A DNA stretch of 64,000 nt from Pseudarthrobacter cellobiosi (lineage in GTDB: Bacteria > Actinomycetota > Actinomycetes > Actinomycetales > Micrococcaceae), in contig NZ_JAMXBJ010000048.1 in assembly GCF_023913755.1 (NCBI RefSeq), positions 1 to 64,000 of the forward strand, read 5' to 3'. The notes below the pieces were generated by a model, which did not search any database, was not told the DNA's origin, and saw nothing but the letters and a program-made list of their open reading frames with translations. This document shows, piece after piece, positions 48,082-59,045 of the stretch (position 1 is the stretch's first letter; every line of letters starts with the position of its first letter). Made by a program: the position numbers and the translations under genes.

Positions 48082-49487
48082 CAGTTCTGGTCCTCGTTGT
48101 TGTCCGCGACGCTGCTGTCAGGAGCGGCTGTGGCGGGAACGGCTTCAGTTTCTGCCCGGTCGGCAGGGCCCTTGGGCTTGCGGGTGGACAGGTTGGTGCC
48201 CTTGACCTTGCCCTCTTCATCGAGCATGTCGAACCATTCCGCGGCGGTCTCAACGTCCTTGTCGCCGCGGCCGGAAAGGTTCACGATGATCACCGTTTCG
48301 GACGGGTCGGCGGTGCCTTCGGTGAGGCGCTTGCCAACCTTGATGGCACCCGCGAGGGCGTGTGAGGACTCGATGGCGGGGATGATGCCTTCTGTCCGGC
48401 ACAGCAGCTTGAACGCATCCATTGCTTCGCTGTCGGTGATGGGCTCGTAGCTGACGCGTCCGATGTCGGCCAGGTAAGCGTGCTCCGGGCCAACGCCCGG
48501 GTAGTCCAGGCCTGCGGAAATCGAGTGCGACTCGATGGTCTGGCCGTCGTCGTCCTGCATAAGGTAGGAGCGGGCGCCGTGCAGGACGCCGGGCTTGCCA
48601 AGGGTGATAGTGGCTGCGTGCCGGCCGGTGTCCACGCCGTCGCCGCCGGCTTCAAAGCCGTAGATCTTCACGGACGGATCATCCAGGAAGCCGTGGAAGA
48701 TGCCGATCGCGTTGGAACCGCCGCCGATGCAGGCGCAGACGGCGTCGGGCAGTTTGCCGGTCTGCTCCAGGATCTGAGCGCGGGCTTCCTCACCGATGAC
48801 CTCGTGGAAGAAGCGGACCATGGCCGGGAACGGGTGCGCCCCGGCAGCGGTGCCCAGCAGGTAGTGGGTGTTGTCGACGTTGCTGACCCAGTCCCGGAGA
48901 GCGTCGTTGATGGCGTCCTTGAGGGTCTGGGAACCGTTCACCACGGGCACCACGGTGGCGCCGAGCAGCTGCATCCGGGCGACATTCAGTGCCTGCCGGC
49001 GGCAGTCTTCGGCGCCCATGTAGACAACGCATTCCAGGCCGAGGAGCGCGGCGGCGGTGGCGCTGGCAACGCCGTGCTGCCCGGCGCCGGTCTCGGCGAT
49101 GACGCGTGTCTTGCCCATGCGCTTGGCCAGCAGGGCCTGGCCCAGGACGTTGTTGATCTTGTGGGATCCGGTGTGGTTGAGGTCCTCGCGCTTGAGGAAA
49201 ATCCGGGCGCCGCCGGCGTGCTCGGAGAACCGCTTGGCTTCGGTCAGCAGCGAGGGACGGCCGGAGTAGTTCTTGTTCAGGTCAGAGAGCTGGGCCAGGA
49301 ATTCGGGATCTGCCTTGGCCTTTTCAAAGGTGTCTTCGAGCTCCTCCAAGGCGGCGATCAGCGATTCCGGCATCCAGCGCCCGCCGTAGCCGCCGAAGTA
49401 TGGCCCCGGGGCGTGCTTCAGCGAGCCGCCCTGCAGGAAAGCGTCCGCAGCATTGTTGTCAGCGTTTTCTGAGGGTGCGTCAACCAT
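48081..49487 (-). CDS. trpB: Tryptophan synthase beta chain
   Basis: 468 residues from ATG 49487. PLP lysine in [15 protein letters not shown], phosphate cup GGGSNAIG, and [11 protein letters not shown]. It has a charged C-terminal tail of about 45 residues ([19 protein letters not shown]) after the normal end. Condenses indole with serine. Confidence 0.97.
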   Translation of the reverse strand: MVDAPSENADNNAADAFLQGGSLKHAPGPYFGGYGGRWMPESLIAALEELEDTFEKAKADPEFLAQLSDLNKNYSGRPSLLTEAKRFSEHAGGARIFLKREDLNHTGSHKINNVLGQALLAKRMGKTRVIAETGAGQHGVASATAAALLGLECVVYMGAEDCRRQALNVARMQLLGATVVPVVNGSQTLKDAINDALRDWVSNVDNTHYLLGTAAGAHPFPAMVRFFHEVIGEEARAQILEQTGKLPDAVCACIGGGSNAIGIFHGFLDDPSVKIYGFEAGGDGVDTGRHAATITLGKPGVLHGARSYLMQDDDGQTIESHSISAGLDYPGVGPEHAYLADIGRVSYEPITDSEAMDAFKLLCRTEGIIPAIESSHALAGAIKVGKRLTEGTADPSETVIIVNLSGRGDKDVETAAEWFDMLDEEGKVKGTNLSTRKPKGPADRAETEAVPATAAPDSSVADNNEDQN

Positions 49488-49562
49488 CAGTCTCACCGTC
49501 CTGTTCAAGTTGGTCGTTCGGAAGTGTTGTGCCGCCGGCGCCAGGGCCGGCGGGTGCCGGGA

Positions 49563-50384
49563 CTAGGCCCGGGCGGCGATGGCGGCAGCGCCTGCCGCCG
49601 TGAATTCGGCGATCCGGTCACGCGGCGTTGCGTCGCTGACCAGGGCCTCGCCCACCAGGATGGCGTTGGCGCCGTTGGCGGCGTAGTGCGTCACGTCGTT
49701 TACGCCGCGCACACCGGATTCGGCGATGACCAGCGCTTCGGCCGGAATCAGTCCGGCGAGTACGGCGAAAACTGAACGGTCGACGTCGAGCGTCTTCAGG
49801 TTGCGCACGTTGACGCCGATGATGCGCGCCTCAGCCGCCACTGCACGTTCGATCTCCTCTTCCGTGTGCGTCTCCACGAGCACGTTCATGCCGAGTTCGC
49901 GGCTGAGGGCGCTGAACTCCCGGAGTTGGCTGTCGGAGAGCGACGCCACGATGAGCAGGATCAGGTCCGCGCCGTGGGCGCGGGCCTCCCAGATCTGGTA
50001 CTCGTCGAGCGTGAAATCCTTGCGGAGCAGCGGAACGTCCACGCGGGCACGGACGGCGTCCAGGTCTGCAAGGGACCCGTTGAAGCGCCGCTGTTCGGTA
50101 AGGACGCTGATCACTGCTGCGCCGCCGTCGGCGTACTGCTCTGCCAGCGCTGCCGGATCCACGATGGTGGCGAGATCGCCCTTGGACGGGCTGCGCCGCT
50201 TGATTTCCGCGATGACCTTCAGCTGGTCCCGCTGCACCGCGGTGCCGCCGAGGGCCGACCAGGCGTCCCGGGCGGGTGCCGCGGCCGCAGTCAGGTCCTT
50301 CAGTTCTGCCAGCGAAACGAGACGCTTCCTGGCCTCCATATCCTCCCTGACACCGGCATTGATGTCGTCGAGAACAGTCGCCAT
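49563..50384 (-). CDS. trpC: Indole-3-glycerol phosphate synthase
   Basis: 273 residues. VIAEIKRRSPSKG near residue 58, LLRKDFTLDEYQIWEA, GADLILLIV, and ESGVRGVNDV at the phosphate site. Starts one base inside the stop of the HGxxPAAW gene. Confidence 0.96.
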   Translation of the reverse strand: MATVLDDINAGVREDMEARKRLVSLAELKDLTAAAAPARDAWSALGGTAVQRDQLKVIAEIKRRSPSKGDLATIVDPAALAEQYADGGAAVISVLTEQRRFNGSLADLDAVRARVDVPLLRKDFTLDEYQIWEARAHGADLILLIVASLSDSQLREFSALSRELGMNVLVETHTEEEIERAVAAEARIIGVNVRNLKTLDVDRSVFAVLAGLIPAEALVIAESGVRGVNDVTHYAANGANAILVGEALVSDATPRDRIAEFTAAGAAAIAARA

Positions 50385-50671
50385 CAGTGGCCGGAGCTCT
50401 TCAGCTTGCTGCCTTCGACGCCGTAACCCGCCTTGCGCATGATGTAGCCAAGGATCAGGCCGAGGACCATCACGGCCGCGCCGGCGATGAAGATGGGGGT
50501 GTTGGCGATGACAAAGGCGATGGACGCGATGAGGGCGCCGACCAGCATAACGATCACGCAGGTCCAGGCCGCGGGGCTGTTGCCGTGGCCAAGTTCCTGG
50601 CTGTGGTCAACGACGCCGGGGGCAACGGTCCGGGTGCCTGATTTCGATACGGAAGCGGGTGCTTTGCTCAT
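50384..50671 (-). CDS. HGxxPAAW-motif membrane protein
   Basis: 95 residues with two membrane helices (AAWTCVIVMLVGALIASIAF and IFIAGAAVMVLGLILGYIM). The motif HGNSPAAW at residue 29 names an actinobacterial family found in trp operons. Role unknown, presumably linked to tryptophan synthesis by context. Confidence 0.85.
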   Translation of the reverse strand: MSKAPASVSKSGTRTVAPGVVDHSQELGHGNSPAAWTCVIVMLVGALIASIAFVIANTPIFIAGAAVMVLGLILGYIMRKAGYGVEGSKLKSSGH

Positions 50672-50789
50672 GTGAATCTCCTCGGGATGAATACTGCTTA
50701 CATTCTGCCATTTTTTGGCCGTGACCTGCCCATCGGCAGGCCGGGCTCAGGTTTTAGCGGGCTGCCCGGCTTTGGCTGCGAGCGGGGGT

Positions 50790-51392
50790 TCAGGTGGGAT
50801 CGTCGCCGCGCGAGAGCCTGTCCCAGCTGTCGATCTCGTCCACAGGACCGGTGGCGGCCGCCGTACTGCCGGCGGGCCCCCCGTATGTGGTTGCGTCATA
50901 TTTGGTCCGCGACTTCCAGTGCCGGCCGGCAGGGATGATCAGCAACGCGGCCAGCGCCAGCAGGGAACCGGCGACGACGGCGAGGACCGGGAAGGCGGTA
51001 ACAGCCACTTCCGCGTTGCCGCCGGTGACCCCGGTGGCGGCGGCTATGGAGCCCTGCGAGGCGCCCAGCGGGTCAGCCAGCACCGTGGCGGCGGCGGCAA
51101 TGATGCCTACGGAGGCCAGCATGATGATGGCGGTGATGACCCACCGCGCGAACTTTCCGGCGATGGACGCTGCCAGTCCGCCCGCCAGGGCCACCAAGGC
51201 CAGGGCTGTCACCGTTGTGGCCGCTTTGCTGCCCTGGACCGGAAGGGTGTTCTGGTCCCCAGCCGTCTGGCCCACCTGGTTGGCGTCCAGGGTGACGGTG
51301 ATCCAGGTCTGGGTGGTGGTCCCGAAGACCGCCAGCGCAAGGACGGCGATCAGCAGTACCAGCGTGGACTTCCTGGCCCAGGCCGGCGTCAT
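50790..51392 (-). CDS. Trp-operon associated membrane protein (TIGR02234 type)
   Basis: 200 residues, four membrane helices (LVLLIAVLALAVFGTTTQTW, ALALVALAGGLAASIAG, ITAIIMLASVGIIAAAATV, AFPVLAVVAGSLLALAALLI) with an outside loop. Always lies after trpE in Actinobacteria. ATGA overlap with trpE. Function not established. Confidence 0.88.
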   Translation of the reverse strand: MTPAWARKSTLVLLIAVLALAVFGTTTQTWITVTLDANQVGQTAGDQNTLPVQGSKAATTVTALALVALAGGLAASIAGKFARWVITAIIMLASVGIIAAAATVLADPLGASQGSIAAATGVTGGNAEVAVTAFPVLAVVAGSLLALAALLIIPAGRHWKSRTKYDATTYGGPAGSTAAATGPVDEIDSWDRLSRGDDPT

Positions 51393-52990
51393 TCGGCGCC
51401 CTGGCTTTCCCCGGCGGTGCCGGCGTCGCTGTGGGGAGAGGTGCCGGGGAGCGATTCTGCCGCAATGTTGTGCAGCGATCCGGCGGTGTGCACGGCCCGG
51501 AGGGGAGCGGCCGCCTTGTTCACGGTCTCCAGGGCTTCTGTGGGGTTCACGGAATCCGCCACGATGCCGCCACCGGCCTGGACGTAGGCGCGTCCTTCGC
51601 GGAGGAGGGCCGAGCGGATGGCGATGGCCATGTCCATGTCGCCGGCAAAGTCGAGGTACCCCACCACGCCGCCGTAGATGCCACGGCGGTGGGGTTCAAG
51701 CTCGTCCAGCAGGCGCAGAGCCCGGGGCTTCGGGGCACCGGACAGTGTGCCCGCGGGGAAGGTCGCCTTCAGGACGTCGTAGGCGTTGGCGTCCGGGGAC
51801 AGCTTGCCCACCACGGTGGAGACCAGGTGCATGATGTGGCTGAACCGCTCCACCTCCATGAACTGCGTGACGTCCACGGTTCCCGCCACGCAGACCTTGG
51901 ACAGATCGTTGCGGGAGAGGTCCACGAGCATCAGGTGTTCAGCGCGTTCCTTCTGATCTGCCAGCAGCTCCTCGGCGAGGGCTTTGTCTCCCTCCACCGT
52001 CTTGCCGCGGGGCCGTGAGCCGGCGATGGGGTGGGTGATGACTTCCTCACCGGTCACTGTCACCAGGGCCTCGGGCGAGGACCCAACGATCGAGTACTCC
52101 CGGCCGTCGGCGTCCTCGAGGCTAAAGATGTACATGTACGGGCTGGGGTTGGTGTTGCGCAGGACGCGGTACACATCAAGGGGCGAGGCTCCGCACTCCA
52201 TTTCGAAGCGCCGTGAAATCACCACCTGGAACACTTCGCCGTCAACAATGGCTTCCTTGCCGCGGTCCAGCGCGGCCAGGTAGGAGGGTTCGTCCCACCG
52301 TTCCTCGACGCTGGAGGCGAAATCCAGGGCCGCGGGCTCCAGTACGGAAACCGGCTGGGCCACGGGCGTGCTGATCTGGGTGAGGAGGTCCTTGACCCGC
52401 GCCACGGCATCTTCCCAGGCCTCGTCCACGCGGTCGGAGCTGCCGTCGAAGTTGATGGCGTTGGCGATCAGCAGCACCGTGCCGTCATGGTTGTCGTGCA
52501 CTGCCATGTCCGTCACCAGATTCAGCGCCATCTCGGGCAGGTGGAGGTCATCCTCCGGCGGACTGGTCAGCCGTTCCCAGTGGCGGACCGTCTCCCAGCC
52601 CAGGAAGCCGACGAGTCCGGACGTGAAAGGCGGCAGTCCGTCAAACCTGCGGGTCCGCAGCGCTTCGATGGTGTCGCGGATGGCGTCCACGGGATTGCCG
52701 TCCAGGGGCACTCCGGCAGGGGGCTGGCCCAGCCAGTGTGCCTGGCCGTCCTTGGTGGTCAGGGTTGCACGGGACTTCGCGCCGATGAAGGAATACCGCG
52801 ACCACGTGCCGCCCACCGCCGCAGACTCCATCAGGAACGTGCCGGGCTGGCCTTGGGCAAGCTTCCGGTAGAGGCCGATAGGGGTCTCCGCGTCCGCAAG
52901 CACTTTGAGCGTGACGGGGATGACCCGGCTGTTGCCGGCGAGTTCGCGGAACTCCTCGAGGCCCGGGCTGATGATTCCAAGGTCCTGCAT
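51389..52990 (-). CDS. trpE: Anthranilate synthase component I
   Basis: 533 residues from ATG 52990; a longer frame upstream has no family match. N-terminal regulatory domain with LLMES-type feedback segment (GTFLMESAAVGG), chorismate-binding domain with PSPYMYIF, GSSPEALV, HPIAGSRPRG, VDLSRNDLSKV and GTLSGAPK. Makes anthranilate with a glutamine amidotransferase subunit (TrpG), which is not encoded in this window. Confidence 0.96.
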   Translation of the reverse strand: MQDLGIISPGLEEFRELAGNSRVIPVTLKVLADAETPIGLYRKLAQGQPGTFLMESAAVGGTWSRYSFIGAKSRATLTTKDGQAHWLGQPPAGVPLDGNPVDAIRDTIEALRTRRFDGLPPFTSGLVGFLGWETVRHWERLTSPPEDDLHLPEMALNLVTDMAVHDNHDGTVLLIANAINFDGSSDRVDEAWEDAVARVKDLLTQISTPVAQPVSVLEPAALDFASSVEERWDEPSYLAALDRGKEAIVDGEVFQVVISRRFEMECGASPLDVYRVLRNTNPSPYMYIFSLEDADGREYSIVGSSPEALVTVTGEEVITHPIAGSRPRGKTVEGDKALAEELLADQKERAEHLMLVDLSRNDLSKVCVAGTVDVTQFMEVERFSHIMHLVSTVVGKLSPDANAYDVLKATFPAGTLSGAPKPRALRLLDELEPHRRGIYGGVVGYLDFAGDMDMAIAIRSALLREGRAYVQAGGGIVADSVNPTEALETVNKAAAPLRAVHTAGSLHNIAAESLPGTSPHSDAGTAGESQGAE

Positions 52991-53114
52991 GGCTATGCTT
53001 CGCCGCCTGTTCTTGTGTGTCGCCTCGTGAAATGTCGCCGGGTGTGGAGCGGCGCCAGTCCTATGCTGCCAAAAGTGTTTGCCTGGGGGCAGGTCATCCG
53101 CCCCGGGCCGTGGG

Positions 53115-53522
53115 TCAGACCGCCCCGCCAGTCTGGACTTCCAGGTCCCTGCCCTCGAAGCAGGTCCGCGTACCGGTGTGGCACGCCGCGCCAACCTGGT
53201 CTACGCGAATCAGGAGGGCATCGCCGTCGCAGTCCAGGGCAACCGATTTGACCCACTGGACGTGGCCGGAGGTGTCCCCCTTGCGCCAGTATTCCTGGCG
53301 GGAGCGGGAATAGAAGGTGACCCGGCCGGTGGTCATGGTGCGGTACAGGGCTTCATCGTCCATCCAGCCCAGCATCAGCACCTCGTTCGTATCGAACTGC
53401 TGTACGACGGCGGCTACGAGCCCGGCGCCGTCACGCTTCAGTGCGTCCGCGATGGCGGGCGGAAGCGGGCTTGTGACGGGGGCCGGGACAATTACGGGGG
53501 CGGAGGCGGGCTGCTCAGACAT
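53115..53522 (-). CDS. hisI: Phosphoribosyl-AMP cyclohydrolase
   Basis: 135 residues. [25 protein letters not shown] and the metal sites DCDGDALL and HTGTRTCF. N-terminal Pro-rich extension of about 25 residues. Single-domain HisI; HisE is separate at 56089. Confidence 0.96.
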   Translation of the reverse strand: MSEQPASAPVIVPAPVTSPLPPAIADALKRDGAGLVAAVVQQFDTNEVLMLGWMDDEALYRTMTTGRVTFYSRSRQEYWRKGDTSGHVQWVKSVALDCDGDALLIRVDQVGAACHTGTRTCFEGRDLEVQTGGAV

Positions 53523-53658
53523 CAGACCAAGTCTAGTGCCTGATCAGCGGCCCCCAAATATGCACAAGCGGGCATACAACCAGCGTGTGAACAAGGGCAC
53601 CCATCGGCTGGCGGTTCTGCTGCCCAACTTCGCTGCTCTCGTGCTAGTTTCACAAGTG

Positions 53659-54303
53659 ATGCATTTCGTCGAACCGTCCCGAGAAGTCCTGGCCGAAACC
53701 CTGCTGGCGGCCGGTCCTGATGCCCCTACCCTCTGCCGAGGCTGGCGCACCAGGGACCTTGCCGCGCACCTTTACCTTCGCGAACGCAAGGCTGCCGTAG
53801 GGCTTGGTCTCATCATCAAGCGCCTGTCCAAGGCTTCGGACAAGGCCACCGCCAAGCTCGCGGCGAAGCTGAAAACCGCTGACGACTACACCGGCCTCGT
53901 GAACACCTTCCGTAGTGGCCCGCCGGCTCTGTCCCCCATGAACATCAAGGCATTGGACGAGAGCTCCAACCTGATCGAATATTTCGTCCACACCGAGGAC
54001 ATCCGCAGGGCTGTGGACCGCTGGGCGCCGCGCGCCCTCGATGAGGCCTACTCGGACGCCCTTTGGGACGAACTGATCAAGCGGGCAGCCATCCTTTACC
54101 GCGGCGTCGACCTTGGCATTGTGCTCGTGCGCCCGTCCGGCCCGCGGCACGTCGCCAAGCGGGCACCGGTTTCGGTGGCGATCGTTGGTGAGCCGGGCGA
54201 ACTGCTGATGCACGCCCACGGCCGGACCCGCCACGCCCTGGTCACTTTCGAGGGCCAGCCCGACGCCGTCGCCCTGCTCCAGTCAGCAGAAGTCGGACTT
54301 TAG
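53659..54303 (+). CDS. TIGR03085-type metal-binding (DinB/maleylpyruvate isomerase-like) protein
   Basis: 214 residues. Starts [23 protein letters not shown], then [15 protein letters not shown], with histidine ligands for a four-helix DinB/mycothiol-dependent fold, and [16 protein letters not shown]. No SD precedes the ATG at 53659; TAGTTT nine bases ahead could be a -10, so the message may be leaderless. The only plus-strand gene between hisI and hisF; its stop overlaps that of hisF. Reaction unknown. Confidence 0.8.
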   Translation: MHFVEPSREVLAETLLAAGPDAPTLCRGWRTRDLAAHLYLRERKAAVGLGLIIKRLSKASDKATAKLAAKLKTADDYTGLVNTFRSGPPALSPMNIKALDESSNLIEYFVHTEDIRRAVDRWAPRALDEAYSDALWDELIKRAAILYRGVDLGIVLVRPSGPRHVAKRAPVSVAIVGEPGELLMHAHGRTRHALVTFEGQPDAVALLQSAEVGL

Positions 54304-55076
54304 CGGACTTCGAAGCCTGCCTCGCGGATGGCCTGCTTGACCTGGGACATCATGTTGTCCGGTCCCCAGTGGAAGATCGATGCGGCCAGCACGGCGTCCG
54401 CTCCTGCGGCTACGGCTGGCGGGAAGTGGGCCGGTTCGCCGGCGCCGCCTGAGGCGATGATCGGCACTTTCACCGCAGCCCGGACGAGCCGGATCAGTTC
54501 CAGGTCAAAGCCGTCTTTGGTGCCGTCGGCGTCGATGGAGTTGAGCAGGATTTCTCCGATGCCGCGGTCTGCGGCTTCCCTGGCCCACTCGATGGCGTCG
54601 ATCCCGGTACCGGTGCGGCCGCCGTGGGTGGTCACTTCAAAGCCCGACGGCGTGGGCTGGGACCCGGGGCGGGTCCGGCGGGCGTCCACGGACAGGACCA
54701 GCACCTGCGAACCGAAATGCCGGCTGATTTCGTTGATGACGTCCGGCCGGGCAACGGCGGCCGTGTTGATGGAAGCCTTGTCCGCGCCGAAACGCAGGAG
54801 CTTGTCCACCTCGGCAACACCGCGGACACCGCCGCCCACGGTCAGCGGGATGAAGACTTCCTCGGCCGTGCGGCGGACCACGTCGAAGGTGGTTTCGCGG
54901 TTGCCCGAGGACGCCGTGACATCGAGGAACGTCAGCTCGTCGGCGCCCGCATTGTCGTAGCGGTGCGCCAGCTCCACCGGGTCACCCGCGTCGCGGAGCC
55001 CCTCGAAGTTGATGCCCTTCACAACGCGCCCGGCGTCGACGTCGAGGCAGGGGATGACTCGTACAGCTACAGCCAT
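54300..55076 (-). CDS. hisF: Imidazole glycerol phosphate synthase, cyclase subunit
   Basis: 258 residues from ATG 55076 (GGAG ahead). [17 protein letters not shown] with the catalytic Asp, LTVGGGVR, and [16 protein letters not shown] with the second Asp. Forms IGP and AICAR with HisH (encoded elsewhere). Confidence 0.97.
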   Translation of the reverse strand: MAVAVRVIPCLDVDAGRVVKGINFEGLRDAGDPVELAHRYDNAGADELTFLDVTASSGNRETTFDVVRRTAEEVFIPLTVGGGVRGVAEVDKLLRFGADKASINTAAVARPDVINEISRHFGSQVLVLSVDARRTRPGSQPTPSGFEVTTHGGRTGTGIDAIEWAREAADRGIGEILLNSIDADGTKDGFDLELIRLVRAAVKVPIIASGGAGEPAHFPPAVAAGADAVLAASIFHWGPDNMMSQVKQAIREAGFEVR

Positions 55077-55134
55077 GGGGACTCCTGGAATTCTCGGGTG
55101 GGTTCTGCGGCGCGGCGTGAACCGGGCCGGACGC

Positions 55135-55995
55135 TCAGATACGGCAGGCGTGGATGCTGCTGACCAGGATGGCGCGGGCGCCGAGGTCGTAGAGCTCATC
55201 CATGATCCGGTTGGTTTCCTTCTTCGGAACCATGGACCGGACGGCCACCCAGTCGGAGTCGCGCAGCGGTGAGACGGTGGGTGATTCCAGGCCGGGAGTC
55301 AGTGCGGCGGCCTGTTCCACGAGTTCCTTGCGGATGTCGTAATCCATCAGCACGTATTGGCGTGCCACAAGGACGCCCTGCAGGCGGCGGATCAGGACTT
55401 CAATCTCCTTGGCGGTGCCGTTCGCCGCTCCGCCATCGCCGGTGCGGCGGATCAGGACAGCTTCTGACTTGAGGATCGGCTCGCCGAAGATTTCCATCCC
55501 GGCAGCCTTGAGGGTGTTACCCGTTTCCACGACGTCGGCGATGGCATCCGCTACGCCCAGGCGCACGGAAGACTCCACGGCGCCGTCGAGCCGGACCACC
55601 TTGGCGTTGATGCCCCGCTCGGCGAGGTAGCCGCGGAGCAGGCCGTCGTAGCTCGTGGCGAGGCGTTTGCCTTCCAGCTCTTCTGCGGCGGCGAAATCGC
55701 CCACCGGTCCGGCGAAGCGGAACGTGGATGCAGCGAATCCCAGGGGCAGCAGTTCCTCGGCCTCCACCTCGGCGTCCAGCAGCAGGTCGCGGCCGGTGAT
55801 GCCGACGTCGAGGGTTCCGCGTCCGACATACACTGCGATGTCGCGCGGGCGGAGGAAGAAGAACTCGATGTCGTTGTCCGGGTCCATCATGACCAGCTCG
55901 CGGGTGTCGCGGCGCTGGCGGTAGCCAGCTTCGGACAGCATGGCGGAGGCGGCTTCGGACAGGGAGCCCTTGTTTGGTACGGCTACTCGCAGCAT
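55135..55995 (-). CDS. hisG: ATP phosphoribosyltransferase, long form
   Basis: 286 residues. [36 protein letters not shown] loop [15 protein letters not shown], and a C-terminal ACT-like regulatory domain ([19 protein letters not shown]) for histidine inhibition. First step of histidine synthesis. Confidence 0.97.
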   Translation of the reverse strand: MLRVAVPNKGSLSEAASAMLSEAGYRQRRDTRELVMMDPDNDIEFFFLRPRDIAVYVGRGTLDVGITGRDLLLDAEVEAEELLPLGFAASTFRFAGPVGDFAAAEELEGKRLATSYDGLLRGYLAERGINAKVVRLDGAVESSVRLGVADAIADVVETGNTLKAAGMEIFGEPILKSEAVLIRRTGDGGAANGTAKEIEVLIRRLQGVLVARQYVLMDYDIRKELVEQAAALTPGLESPTVSPLRDSDWVAVRSMVPKKETNRIMDELYDLGARAILVSSIHACRI

Positions 55996-56088
55996 GGGGG
56001 TCTTTCTTGGTTGGGAGGTCTATGGATCAGGCATACGGGCCACGCAGGGCACGGGCAGGCAATTGTTGACCGCCGGGTGCCGCAGTGG

Positions 56089-56352
56089 CTACAGATGCTT
56101 GTAGACGTCTTCCAGGGTCAGGCCTTTAGCGAGCATCAGAACCTGCAGGTGGTAGAGCAGCTGGGAGATTTCCTCGGCCGTGGCCTCATCGGATTCGTAC
56201 TCAGCGGCCATCCAGACTTCGGCTGCTTCCTCCACGACTTTCTTGCCAATGCCGTGGACTCCGGACTCCAATTCAGCGACGGTGCGGGAGCCTGCCGGGC
56301 GGGTGGCTGCCTTCTCACTCAGTTCAGCGAACAGCGTCTCGAAATTCTTCAC
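56089..56352 (-). CDS. hisE: Phosphoribosyl-ATP pyrophosphohydrolase
   Basis: 87 residues. MazG-like all-alpha enzyme: [19 protein letters not shown] supplies the metal-binding acids, followed by [15 protein letters not shown]. Forms an operon with hisG. Confidence 0.96.
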   Translation of the reverse strand: MKNFETLFAELSEKAATRPAGSRTVAELESGVHGIGKKVVEEAAEVWMAAEYESDEATAEEISQLLYHLQVLMLAKGLTLEDVYKHL

Positions 56353-56451
56353 GCCCTACAGCCTACTTGCTGCCGGCCCGGGGGCGCCTTTCGGGCCGCT
56401 GCATGACGGGCGCGATGTGAGCGAACACACACCGCGCCCGTCCACCGGCTG

Positions 56452-56937
56452 CTACTTGTACTGCTTGAGGAGCACTGCGGTGGCCAAGGCTGCCGTCACT
56501 GCTTCGTGGCCCTTGTCCTCGCTGGAGCCCGGCAGGCCCGCACGGTCCAGTCCCTGCTGCTCCGTATCGCAGGTCAGCACGCCGAAGCCCACCGGCACGC
56601 CGGTGGAGACACTGACGTCGGTCAGTCCCGACGTCGCTGCCTGGCAGACGTATTCAAAGTGCGGCGTACCGCCACGGATCACGACGCCGAGGGCTACCAA
56701 TGCGTCAAAGTGCGGTGCCAGCCGCGCGGCAGCGACGGGAAGCTCGAAGGCACCGGGAACGCGCAGTACGGTGGGTTCGCTGATGCCTGCATCTTTGGCG
56801 GCGCGCAGGGCACCGTCCAGGAGTCCGTCCATGATCTGGGTGTGCCAGCTGGCTGCCACAATGGCCAACCGCAGCTGCGACGTTTCCGCCGGGTTGAGGG
56901 TGGTGAGGTCAATATCTGGTGCGCCGTGTCCGCTCAT
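56452..56937 (-). CDS. ribH: 6,7-dimethyl-8-ribityllumazine synthase
   Basis: 161 residues. [26 protein letters not shown] and [20 protein letters not shown]. Condenses the ribA and ribB products. Last gene of the riboflavin operon, 17 nt after ribA. Confidence 0.97.
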   Translation of the reverse strand: MSGHGAPDIDLTTLNPAETSQLRLAIVAASWHTQIMDGLLDGALRAAKDAGISEPTVLRVPGAFELPVAAARLAPHFDALVALGVVIRGGTPHFEYVCQAATSGLTDVSVSTGVPVGFGVLTCDTEQQGLDRAGLPGSSEDKGHEAVTAALATAVLLKQYK

Positions 56938-56954
56938 GCGTGAATCTGATCCGT

Positions 56955-57686
56955 TCAGTTTTGTTCGTGGTCGAAATCGTCGGCGGGGCCGCTCGGCACC
57001 GTGACAACGTGGGTGTCCAGCGTCAGCCGGTGCTCCATGCGGTCCTTTTTGGTCTGCAGGTAGCGGATGTTCTGGTCGCGGGACGGCACCTCGGTGGGCA
57101 CCATTTCCACTACCTTCACGCCGGCTTTGGCGAGCCTGTTCTTTTTGTCCGGGTTATTGCTCAGGAGCCGAACCTCGTGGAGGCCCATCTCAGCCAGGAT
57201 CTGGGCGGCCGCCTTGTAGCAGCGGGCGTCCACCGGCAGTCCCAGCTGTTCGTTGGCCTCCACAGTGTCAAAGCCCGCTTCCTGGAGGGCGTAGGCCTTG
57301 ATCTTGTTGGCCAGGCCGATCCCCCGGCCTTCCTGCCCGCGCAGGTACAGCAGCGTGCCGCCGAACTCATTGATCAGCTCCAGGGCATAGGCCAGCTGTT
57401 CGCCGCAGTCACAACGGTAGGAGCCGAAGACGTCGCCGGTCAGGCACTCGGAATGCAGTCTGACCAGCGGAGCAACGCCCTCCTTGGGCGGGTTGGGTGA
57501 GCTCACCGCCAGGTGCTCGGCGCCCGTGACCAGGTCTGTCCACGCTTGGGTAATGAAATCGCCAAATGCCGTGGGCAGCTGAACAATCGGACCGCCGCTC
57601 ACGGGATGGTGGGCCCGGCCATTGCCGGCTGCCCCCCGATGGTGGCCGTTCTGGTGGCTGTCGTCCGATACTCCGGAAGCCGTCAT
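56955..57686 (-). CDS. ribA: GTP cyclohydrolase II
   Basis: 243 residues. ATG 57686 is chosen over the adjacent ATG because GAGGAG sits 5 nt before it. Zinc site [21 protein letters not shown] site [11 protein letters not shown], and LLSNNPDKK. It is separate from ribB, whereas many Actinobacteria have a RibBA fusion. His-rich N-terminus ([17 protein letters not shown]). Confidence 0.93.
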   Translation of the reverse strand: MTASGVSDDSHQNGHHRGAAGNGRAHHPVSGGPIVQLPTAFGDFITQAWTDLVTGAEHLAVSSPNPPKEGVAPLVRLHSECLTGDVFGSYRCDCGEQLAYALELINEFGGTLLYLRGQEGRGIGLANKIKAYALQEAGFDTVEANEQLGLPVDARCYKAAAQILAEMGLHEVRLLSNNPDKKNRLAKAGVKVVEMVPTEVPSRDQNIRYLQTKKDRMEHRLTLDTHVVTVPSGPADDFDHEQN

Positions 57687-57696
57687 CATTACTCCT

Positions 57697-58413
57697 CTAC
57701 TCCGCCCGGGCGTCCGGCCCGGTGTCACTGTCGGCGGGAGCCCCGGCTCCTGCTTCAAGGTAAGCCACCAGATCCTCAATCGAGATCAGGGGGCATCCGT
57801 GTTCAGCGGCGAACCCCCGCAGCCCGTCGAGCCGCATCATTTCGCCGTCGTCGTACACAACCTCGGCGATCACGCCCACTGGTTCCAGTCCGGCGAGCCG
57901 GCAGAGGTCCACGGCCGCTTCGGTGTGGCCGGGGCGTTCACGCACTCCCCCGTTAACTGCCCGGAGCGGGAAAATATGCCCGGGCCGGGTCACGGCGGCC
58001 GGTCCGGCGCCGGGGTCTGCAAGGACGCGGGCCGTAAGGGCCCGGTCCGTGGCGGAGATTCCGGTGCTGACACCCCCGGCCGCGTCGCAGGAAACGGTGT
58101 ACGCCGTACCCTTTGCGTCCTGGTTCACGGCCACCATGGGCGGCAGGGCCAGGGCGTCGGCGCGTTCCCCGGTCAGGGGGACGCAGATGACGCCGGAGCT
58201 GTAGCGGATGGTCCATCCCATGAGGGCAGGGGTGGCATACTGTGCGGCGAAGATGATGTCGCCTTCGTTTTCGCGGTCCTCGTTGTCCACCACCAGCACG
58301 GGCCGGCCGGCGGCCATGGCGCGGATGGCATCTTCCACGGGGTCAAGTCCGAAGGCTGCATTAGGTCCCGGGGCTGCGGACGCGGCCGGCTCCAGCCGAA
58401 CGGTGGCGTTCAT
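57697..58413 (-). CDS. ribB: 3,4-dihydroxy-2-butanone 4-phosphate synthase
   Basis: 238 residues. [17 protein letters not shown] metal site, SSGVICVPL, and GHIFPLRA plus [13 protein letters not shown]. Starts inside the ribE stop (ATGA). Makes the four-carbon unit for riboflavin. Confidence 0.95.
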   Translation of the reverse strand: MNATVRLEPAASAAPGPNAAFGLDPVEDAIRAMAAGRPVLVVDNEDRENEGDIIFAAQYATPALMGWTIRYSSGVICVPLTGERADALALPPMVAVNQDAKGTAYTVSCDAAGGVSTGISATDRALTARVLADPGAGPAAVTRPGHIFPLRAVNGGVRERPGHTEAAVDLCRLAGLEPVGVIAEVVYDDGEMMRLDGLRGFAAEHGCPLISIEDLVAYLEAGAGAPADSDTGPDARAE

Positions 58414-59045
58414 CGTTCGCCCCCGGTGGTTGCGCCGGTGCTGAATGCCAGCAGCCGTTCGGTGTATTTGGCGAGCACGTCGACTTCAAGGTTGACCCTG
58501 CTGCCGGTTTCCTTGGCCCCCAGGCCGGTCTCGGCCAAGGTGGTGGGGATCAGCCCCACTTCGAACCACGGCTCCGGCTCCGCGGCGGGGCTGACCGCCG
58601 TGACCGTGAGCGAGACGCCGTCGATCGCGATGGAGCCCTTCTCCGCGATGTAGCGGGCGAGGTTGGCCGGCACACCGAACCGGAGGCGTTCCCAGTTGCC
58701 GAGCGCCTCGCGCTCCAGCAGCTGCCCGACGCCGTCGACGTGGCCCTGGACGACGTGGCCGTCCAGCCGGCCGCCGGCGGGGACGCAACGCTCAAGGTTC
58801 ACCGAGTCACCGGCGGCAAGTTCGCCGATGGTACTGCGGACGAGGGTTTCGCCCATCACATCAACGCTGAACTCTTTGCCCTCGATTGCGGTGGCCGTCA
58901 GGCAGACTCCGTTGACGGCGATGGACCCGCCCAGTCCGAGCCCTTCGGTGGTGCCGGGCGCGCGGAGGCGGAGCGTTGCGCTGGCATCGCCGTCCCGCTC
59001 CACGGACAGGACCTGTCCCTGCTCGGCAATAATTCCGGTAAACAT
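58410..59045 (-). CDS. ribE: Riboflavin synthase alpha chain
   Basis: 211 residues with two tandem lumazine-binding halves: [12 protein letters not shown] ... [13 protein letters not shown] and [13 protein letters not shown] ... [13 protein letters not shown]. Makes riboflavin by dismutation of the ribH product. Confidence 0.96.
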   Translation of the reverse strand: MFTGIIAEQGQVLSVERDGDASATLRLRAPGTTEGLGLGGSIAVNGVCLTATAIEGKEFSVDVMGETLVRSTIGELAAGDSVNLERCVPAGGRLDGHVVQGHVDGVGQLLEREALGNWERLRFGVPANLARYIAEKGSIAIDGVSLTVTAVSPAAEPEPWFEVGLIPTTLAETGLGAKETGSRVNLEVDVLAKYTERLLAFSTGATTGGER